Shown one piece after another: positions 1 through 4,727 of a stretch of DNA of 7,429 nucleotides. The stretch spans positions 1 through 7,429 of the forward strand of contig JAILNW010000414.1 of assembly GCA_024691145.1 (NCBI GenBank), written 5' to 3'. This stretch comes from Lachnospiraceae bacterium (GTDB taxonomy: Bacteria > Bacillota > Clostridia > Lachnospirales > Lachnospiraceae). The notes under the pieces are model-generated. The model was not told the DNA's origin and searched no databases. It saw only the letters and a list, made by a program, of their open reading frames with translations. The translations under genes were made by a program, and so were the position numbers. Every line of letters begins with the position of its first letter. Positions within the stretch are counted from its first letter, which is position 1.

Positions 1-709
1 CAATATCAGCATTATCAAGAATCATCTTTGCATTATCCATGAAATTAAGAAATACATTTTTTGATATCTTTCTGTCCAGTACTTTTTTGGCTTCATCCAT
101 CATTGGTGCCCTTGATGTAATATTATGGGCATCTGTACCAATTATATGAATATAACTATTCTTAATCATCTTAAGAGCTATTTTTCTTGTATAACGGTTA
201 ACTATAGAAGAAGCATTAATTTGAGCCAGTACGTCCATATCCAGAATCTCTTCGATGGATTCGATGGATGTATAATTAAGATATCTCTCAGCATGAGCAA
301 TTATAGGATATATGCCAGGTGCTGAATAAATAAACTTTTCTATATTGTCAATAAGCTTTGTGTCAAGCTCTCTATAAGGCAACTCAAGTAATAAATAATC
401 GGTACCACTGATACATAATTCATGTAAATCAGGGTGATTAATAAGTATAGGTGAAAACAAAACCTCGGCTCCTAATTTTATAGTAGGAATCATCTTGTCT
501 TCTGCTTTATTCATAAGAGAGGTATATGCAGCATCCCTTTTTGAAAGAAAACTCTCTATACTCTGCTCTTCCGGATAATAATGAGAGGTAGAAATAATCA
601 TATCAATTCCCTGCTCTGACATCATATCAAGCATAGCCATGGACATATTAACATCGCTGGCTCCATCATCAATTCCGGGTAGTATATGTGAATGGCAATC
701 TATAATCAT
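1..709 (-). CDS. cpsB: CpsB/CapC-type PHP-domain protein-tyrosine phosphatase, C-terminus cut by window edge
   Basis: Predicted metal-dependent phosphotyrosine phosphatase of the PHP fold that removes phosphate from the tail of the CpsD kinase. My translation from ATG 709 gives 236 codons without a stop up to the left edge; the family is usually about 240-260 residues, so only a short C-terminus should be missing. Visible metal-site motifs are DCHSHILPGIDDGA (H6, H8, residues 4-17), STSHYYP (H43), LGAEV (E82), AHAER (H139, R142) and GTDAHN (D193, H195), in the family order. There is no signal peptide or membrane segment, so it is cytosolic. It is the last visible gene of the minus-strand operon and starts 32 bp after the kinase stop. 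The start has AGGGG 4 nt upstream and a better AAAGGAG (730-724) 14 nt upstream, an odd double arrangement; an in-frame TAG at 736-734 excludes a longer protein. Family assignment is firm; the target polymer is unknown. Confidence 0.93.
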   Translation of the reverse strand, partial: MIIDCHSHILPGIDDGASDVNMSMAMLDMMSEQGIDMIISTSHYYPEEQSIESFLSKRDAAYTSLMNKAEDKMIPTIKLGAEVLFSPILINHPDLHELCISGTDYLLLELPYRELDTKLIDNIEKFIYSAPGIYPIIAHAERYLNYTSIESIEEILDMDVLAQINASSIVNRYTRKIALKMIKNSYIHIIGTDAHNITSRAPMMDEAKKVLDRKISKNVFLNFMDNAKMILDNADI

Positions 710-741
710 ATAACCCCTTTTATCTCCTTTCCGCTAATATG

Positions 742-1482
742 CTAATCCTCTGTTTTTTCTGTCTTATATTCATAATTATAAGAATAAGAACTGCTTTTTC
801 CTGTTTTTCCTTCAACATTACATTGAACCTTTAGAAAACCAAGAACTTTTCCGTTAGTAAGCTTAATATTCTCAAGTGCGGACTGTAATGCTACATGAGA
901 AGTTGCATTTTCTCTTACAATAAAAACAATCCCAGAAGTTAAATTGTTAAGAAGAAGAGCATCACTTACAACATTGATAGGTGGTGTGTCTATACAAATA
1001 TACTCATACTTTTCCTTTAACAAATCAAGTGCAAGACTCATTTTATTTGAAGATAAAAGTTCTGATGGATTAGGCGGTATCGGACCCGCAGTAATTACAT
1101 CAAGATTTTCTTTAACATTAATATTACGAGCTTCATTAATTGAACACTGTCCAGAAATTATATTTGATAAACCACATGGATTATTAAGCTTTAATAATTT
1201 GTGAATAGTTGGTTTACGCATATCAGCATCTATCAATAAAACCTTTGCTCCTGTATTGGCAAGTGTAATTGCCATATTAACAGTAGATGTAGACTTTCCC
1301 TCAGCAGGATTTGCACTAGTAAATGTAATTATCTTCTTATCACTTGTTGAAAGAGCAAAAATAAGATTAGTACGAGCCATCTTATATGCTTCTGTAATAA
1401 TAAATGGTGTATCATCATTTATTACATGTCTTTTACGCACACGTTTTTTTTCATCTGATGTTTTTTTCTTAGAATCTTTCAT
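742..1482 (-). CDS. cpsD: CpsD/CapB-type bacterial tyrosine autokinase (BY-kinase)
   Basis: Cytosolic P-loop ATPase that autophosphorylates on a C-terminal tyrosine cluster and works with the membrane protein CpsC to control capsule or exopolysaccharide synthesis. It has 246 residues, normal for stand-alone Gram-positive BY-kinases. Visible motifs are Walker A SANPAEGKST (56-65, K63), Walker A' VLLIDADMRKP (81-91, D85 and D87) and Walker B YICIDTPP (161-168, D165). An N-terminal EAYKMAR (31-37) matches the EX2RX2R oligomerisation motif except that the first Arg is Lys. The tail SSYSYNYEYKTEKTED holds Y233, Y235, Y237 and Y239, the expected phosphorylation cluster. The first 20 residues are very Lys/Arg-rich. 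GAAAGGA (1496-1490) sits 7 nt before the ATG, fixing the start. It lies 47 bp after cpsC and 32 bp before cpsB with no terminator between, so the three should be co-transcribed. MinD/ParA ATPases share the fold, but the tyrosine tail and the neighbours decide against them. Confidence 0.95.
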   Translation of the reverse strand: MKDSKKKTSDEKKRVRKRHVINDDTPFIITEAYKMARTNLIFALSTSDKKIITFTSANPAEGKSTSTVNMAITLANTGAKVLLIDADMRKPTIHKLLKLNNPCGLSNIISGQCSINEARNINVKENLDVITAGPIPPNPSELLSSNKMSLALDLLKEKYEYICIDTPPINVVSDALLLNNLTSGIVFIVRENATSHVALQSALENIKLTNGKVLGFLKVQCNVEGKTGKSSSYSYNYEYKTEKTED

Positions 1483-1529
1483 ATTACAATCCTTTCAAAA
1501 AATATTATAAATGAACTTATATAATATAA

Positions 1530-2249
1530 TTATATACCGTATTTATAAGAGTACTTATACTTATATTTGTTTTTGTCACCTGTTTCAAAATCTGCAATCT
1601 CAGCAAAGACAGGTATATCATAAAGTTTTGTAAGATCATCTGTAGGCTTAATGCTTGTATCAAGAAGTGAGTTTACAATTACAATGGCACTTGCAAGTAC
1701 AGCACCTAATAGAAAACCAATAATTGCATTCTTTAATGGTTTAGGTGATGTAGGTGTTTTCACATTAGAAGCAGGACTAATCTCTGTAATAGTACCAGAC
1801 TTAATAATTCTTGAATATTCTGACATACAAATCTCAATCATTTTATTTGTAAGATATGTAGCTTCGTCTGGATCATAGCATTCAACAGATATTCTCATAC
1901 ATTCAGTATTTTTTTCAGAACTTACACTAATCATACTTTTTAGTACATCTGCAGAATATCCAACTCTTGAATCAGATGCAAGGGTAGACATAACTGTATC
2001 GCTTGTGAAGATAATTGTACAAGTATCAACCAACTTCTGCGCAACACTTAAATCATTGATACTAAGTGCTTCTGATGTAGCTGATTTATTCTCCACATAA
2101 AGCAAAGCCGAAGAAGAATACTTAGGCGGAATAAAAGTTTTTGAAAACACATATGTTCCTGTAGCAACTAATATAGTTATTACAGCAATAAACTTAATGT
2201 GTTTGACTAATAGGTTAAATAATTCTAATAAATCAATAGTCTGTTCCAT
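1530..2249 (-). CDS. cpsC: CpsC/Wzz-type polysaccharide co-polymerase, membrane activator of the tyrosine kinase
   Basis: Membrane protein that sets polysaccharide chain length and activates the CpsD kinase. From ATG 2249 it has 239 residues, typical of CpsC. Order: an N-terminal cytosolic segment (MEQTIDLLELFNLLVKH) typical of Wzz domains, TM1 about 18-35, an extracellular loop about 36-173, a Pro-rich stretch SPASNVKTPTSPKPLKN (158-174) next to the membrane, Gly-rich TM2 about 175-194, and a cytosolic tail with DTSIKPTDDLTKLYDIPVFAEI (197-218 region), usual for the family. The tail ends in five alternating tyrosines (Y229, 231, 233, 235, 237), which is unusual. The reading frame stays open 30 codons further upstream to an ATG at 2339. 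I chose 2249 because GGAG (2261-2258) lies 8 nt before it, the Wzz domain begins there, and the 2339 ATG has no ribosome binding site. It is the first gene of the operon behind a consensus promoter. Confidence 0.92.
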   Translation of the reverse strand: MEQTIDLLELFNLLVKHIKFIAVITILVATGTYVFSKTFIPPKYSSSALLYVENKSATSEALSINDLSVAQKLVDTCTIIFTSDTVMSTLASDSRVGYSADVLKSMISVSSEKNTECMRISVECYDPDEATYLTNKMIEICMSEYSRIIKSGTITEISPASNVKTPTSPKPLKNAIIGFLLGAVLASAIVIVNSLLDTSIKPTDDLTKLYDIPVFAEIADFETGDKNKYKYKYSYKYGI

Positions 2250-2256
2250 AAAACAA

Positions 2257-2261
2257 TCTCC
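2257..2261 (-). promoter_or_regulatory. Ribosome binding site that decides the cpsC start
   Basis: On the minus strand GGAGA lies 8 nt before ATG 2249. The alternative in-frame ATG at 2339 is preceded by an A/T-rich stretch with no purine-rich Shine-Dalgarno core, so the shorter protein is favoured. Confidence 0.7.
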
Positions 2262-2382
2262 ATTTAATAATATAGTGTTTGTAGTTATAAGATTTTTAGA
2301 AGTAACATATTGAGAAGTAATATTTTTAGAAATATCCAAAAATTTGTTATTACTTACAAATATCTACAATTCCAATAATGAA

Positions 2383-2411
2383 ATTATATTATTTTCAGCC
2401 CGCTATGTCAA
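2383..2411 (-). promoter_or_regulatory. Consensus sigma-A promoter of the cpsC-cpsD-cpsB operon
   Basis: Reading the minus strand, the -35 box TTGACA (2411-2406) and -10 box TATAAT (2388-2383) match the consensus at all twelve positions, with an ideal 17-nt spacer (2405-2389). Transcription should begin near 2376, giving a leader of about 125 nt before the cpsC ATG. Such a promoter would be strong unless repressed. It points away from the capD promoter, the two -35 boxes being 28 bp apart. Start site and strength are inferred. Confidence 0.8.
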
Positions 2412-2439
2412 TAGAATAATAAAAAAAATAAAATATATA

Positions 2440-2468
2440 TTGAATTCTTCAAAAAAAGTGTTTATAAT
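2440..2468 (+). promoter_or_regulatory. Strong sigma-A promoter of the capD-like gene
   Basis: The -35 box TTGAAT (2440-2445, four of six consensus bases) is followed by a 17-nt spacer and a perfect -10 box TATAAT (2463-2468). Transcription should begin near 2475, leaving a leader of about 120 nt before ATG 2595. The A/T-rich run 2412-2439 lies just upstream of the -35 box and could act as an UP element for this promoter and for its divergent partner. Confidence 0.75.
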
Positions 2469-2594
2469 ACAATATATGATAAAATTTTACAAATTTTGTT
2501 AACTAGTTACTGTTCATAGTTAGATATAGTAACGTAAACTGTTTTACTTTTTATTTTTTATCGTCGAAATATGACGAAGAAGCGGAGATTTGAT

Positions 2595-4523
2595 ATGTAC
2601 TTAACAACAAAAAAATGTATCTTGATGCTTGTTGATATTATAATTTGTATGATGGTATGTATGCTTTCATATCTTCTTACGAATGTTATTGGTATTACAG
2701 ATGTGGGGGGCAAGTCCTTTGCATTAGCATTTGTTCTTCTTCCAGTGTGTATGGTTTTAAGTATGACAATAACCAACTCTTATAATATAATATTGAGATA
2801 CGCTGGAGCAAGAGATTTTATTAAATGTATATGCGGTGTAGTAATAGCAATATCAGCTTATTGTCTTGGTGATTTGGTAATAGGAGCATATGAGTTATTT
2901 ACATTTAAGATGCTTGCATCTGCAATAGCTGGTTTCATTGTGGTAATGTCAAGAGTTGCATATTATAATTATTGTCAGGACAGAAGAAGACAGACACAAA
3001 GACATGATAAAAAAAGAACATTGATAATTGGTGCAGGTATGGCTTGTTCTACTATTATTAATGAAATGAAAGAAAGCAATTACTATCCTGTTGGTGTTGT
3101 GGATGATGATAAGCAAAAGCTTAAAAGAGAGATAGAAAGTGTAAAAGTACTTGGAACTACGGATGATATACCAAAGATTTGTGAAGAGTACGATATAGAA
3201 ACAATATTATTTGCAATACCTTCATGCGAAAATCAGAGAAGAATGGATATACTTCACATATGTTCTGAAACAAATTGTCAGGTTAAAATATTACCATACC
3301 TTAGAGAAATTGTTGAAAAGGATAACTTATTATTCCAGGCAAAGACAGTTTCTGTAGACGATTTGTTAGGTAGAGAACCTATAGTATTTGATGACGATGA
3401 TGCAAAGAACCTTATTCAGGATAAGGTAATGCTTGTAAATGGTGGAGGCGGTTCAATTGGTTCTGAGCTTTGCAGACAGATTGCAAAGAACAAGCCTAAG
3501 AAACTTATAATACTTGATATATATGAGAACAATGCTTATAATATTCAGCAGGAATTAGTTGCTGAATATGGTGACAATCTTGATTTTTGTGTAGAGATTG
3601 CTTCTGTTAGAGATTATAAAAAGATGGAATTAATTTATGACAAGTACAGACCAGACGTTGTATTCCATGCAGCAGCACATAAGCATGTTCCTTTAATGGA
3701 AGATAATCCAGAAGAGGCAGTAAAAAATAATGTATTTGGTACATTAAACTGCGCTAAATTAGCAGATAAATACAGAGTAAAGACATTTGTATTAATTTCC
3801 ACAGATAAAGCGGTTAATCCTACTAATATAATGGGAGCAACAAAGCGTATATGTGAGATGATTATGCAGTATATGGCACAGAAAACAAGTAATACAAAGT
3901 TCTGTGCAGTAAGATTTGGTAACGTGCTTGGTTCAAATGGTTCGGTAATTCCACTGTTTAACAGCCAGATTGAAAATGGAGGACCAGTAACAGTTACACA
4001 TCCTGACATTATAAGATACTTTATGACTATTCCTGAAGCTGTTTCTCTTGTGTTAAAAGCAGCAAGTATGGCAAAGAACAGTGAGATATTTGTTTTAGAT
4101 ATGGGAAAACCGGTTAAGATACTTGACCTTGCAGAAAAACTTATAAAACTTAATGGATATATTCCTAATGTTAATATGAAAATCGAGTTTACTGGTCTTA
4201 GACCTGGAGAAAAGTTATATGAAGAACTTCTTATGGAAGAAGAAGGACTGGTTAAAACTTCACACAACAAGATATTTGTTGGAAAACAGATTGTTGTAAA
4301 TGCGTCAGAGTTTAACAGGCAGCTTAGTATTTTAAATGAAGTATCAAGAAATAATGAAACAGAGAGAATTGTGAAACTAATAAGTGAAATAGTTACAACT
4401 TACCATCCCAGTAACGAATTTAAAAGCATGATTGAAGAAAGTACTGTGGAAGATGAAGAAGTTGTGGAAGTTGTGGAAGTTGCAGAAACATATAGTGACA
4501 ATATAAAAGTTGCAATTGGATAG
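2595..4523 (+). CDS. capD: Membrane-anchored CapD/FlaA1-type nucleotide-sugar 4,6-dehydratase
   Basis: Predicted NAD(P)-dependent 4,6-dehydratase that turns UDP-GlcNAc into a 4-keto-6-deoxy sugar, precursor of residues such as FucNAc, QuiNAc or bacillosamine in surface glycans. Residues are numbered from the upstream ATG 2571 (650 aa). About four TM segments lie at 15-40, 50-70, 85-105 and 112-130. A first Rossmann-like domain begins RTLIIGAGMA (149-158). The catalytic short-chain-dehydrogenase domain has VNGGGGSIGSEL (289-300), HAAAHKHVPLME (366-377), STDKAV (410-415), MGATKR (421-426, Met replacing the usual Tyr of YxxxK, as in PglF-type enzymes), RFGNVLGS (448-455) and LRPGEKLYEEL (543-553). 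An acidic, repeat-built tail covers 621-640. ATG 2595 (642 aa) is chosen because GGAG (2584-2587) is 7 nt upstream, whereas ATG 2571 has no Shine-Dalgarno; the difference is eight residues. It is divergent from cpsCDB, suggesting a shared polysaccharide locus. The exact sugar is not determinable. Confidence 0.92.
   Translation: MYLTTKKCILMLVDIIICMMVCMLSYLLTNVIGITDVGGKSFALAFVLLPVCMVLSMTITNSYNIILRYAGARDFIKCICGVVIAISAYCLGDLVIGAYELFTFKMLASAIAGFIVVMSRVAYYNYCQDRRRQTQRHDKKRTLIIGAGMACSTIINEMKESNYYPVGVVDDDKQKLKREIESVKVLGTTDDIPKICEEYDIETILFAIPSCENQRRMDILHICSETNCQVKILPYLREIVEKDNLLFQAKTVSVDDLLGREPIVFDDDDAKNLIQDKVMLVNGGGGSIGSELCRQIAKNKPKKLIILDIYENNAYNIQQELVAEYGDNLDFCVEIASVRDYKKMELIYDKYRPDVVFHAAAHKHVPLMEDNPEEAVKNNVFGTLNCAKLADKYRVKTFVLISTDKAVNPTNIMGATKRICEMIMQYMAQKTSNTKFCAVRFGNVLGSNGSVIPLFNSQIENGGPVTVTHPDIIRYFMTIPEAVSLVLKAASMAKNSEIFVLDMGKPVKILDLAEKLIKLNGYIPNVNMKIEFTGLRPGEKLYEELLMEEEGLVKTSHNKIFVGKQIVVNASEFNRQLSILNEVSRNNETERIVKLISEIVTTYHPSNEFKSMIEESTVEDEEVVEVVEVAETYSDNIKVAIG
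4461..4487 (+). repeat. 9-bp tandem repeat in the 3' end of the capD-like gene
   Basis: GTTGTGGAA occurs at 4461-4469 and 4470-4478, followed by the diverged copy GTTGCAGAA at 4479-4487. It encodes VVE-VVE-VAE in the acidic tail beyond the catalytic domain. The unit is a multiple of three, so copy-number change would alter tail length without a frameshift. Confidence 0.75.
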
Positions 4524-4536
4524 TGATTTTAAAAGG

Positions 4537-4564
4537 CCACGTTGTATTAACAGCGTGGTTTTTT
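4537..4564 (+). terminator. Rho-independent terminator after the capD-like gene
   Basis: A 9-bp stem pairs CCACGTTGT (4537-4545) with ACAGCGTGG (4550-4558), with one G-U pair and an ATTA loop, followed by six T residues (4559-4564). It begins 13 nt after the capD stop. An A-run lies upstream (4528-4534). It separates the capD transcript from the pullulanase gene, so the latter needs its own promoter. Confidence 0.9.
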
Positions 4565-4653
4565 CTTGTATATGATATATAGTTTTTATATATATGTGAA
4601 AAAAAGTAGTGCATTTTTATTAATTATGTTGTACAATAGTTAATATGGGTTAT

Positions 4654-4681
4654 TTGTGTAAAGAGTTATAGGTAATATAGT
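4654..4681 (+). promoter_or_regulatory. Candidate promoter of the pullulanase-gdpP unit
   Basis: The spacer 4565-4727 must hold a promoter, since a terminator precedes it and a same-strand gene follows. The best pair I see is TTGTGT (4654-4659), a 16-nt spacer and TATAGT (4676-4681), about 46 nt before ATG 4728. A competing -10 is TACAAT (4632-4637), with no good -35. No convincing cre-type catabolite operator was seen. Both are much weaker than the capD and cps promoters, which suggests modest or activated expression. Confidence 0.3.
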
Positions 4682-4727
4682 AAGTGGCGTTATAACTGAA
4701 TTAAGTATAGGTGAAAGGTTGAAAATT

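Noticed and set aside
125..325. 66-codon open frame on the plus strand
   Set aside because: It lies wholly antisense to the conserved phosphatase gene, has no ribosome binding site, and its translation shows no recognisable domain.
944..1510. Two plus-strand open frames (944-1204, 1256-1510) opposite the kinase
   Set aside because: They are antisense shadows of a gene with intact Walker motifs and lack Shine-Dalgarno sites.
2250..2339. Thirty-codon N-terminal extension of CpsC
   Set aside because: ATG 2339 has no ribosome binding site, the extension resembles nothing in Wzz proteins, and ATG 2249 has GGAG at ideal spacing.
3635..4270. 211-codon minus-strand open frame inside the capD-like gene
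   Set aside because: It is opposite the conserved catalytic domain. Its length reflects codon bias of the real gene, and no promoter or ribosome binding site supports it.
4420..4614. 64-codon minus-strand open frame across the capD end and its terminator
   Set aside because: It runs through the terminator hairpin and reads as low-complexity antisense of the acidic tail repeat.
4565..4653. Possible small RNA or riboswitch in the capD-pulA spacer
   Set aside because: The stretch is AT-rich with runs of TATA and A. I found no stable stem or known riboswitch core, only a short TTGTACAA palindrome at 4629-4636.
4719..4727. TTG start for the pullulanase
   Set aside because: It directly abuts the AAAGG site, while ATG 4728 has it 9 nt upstream.
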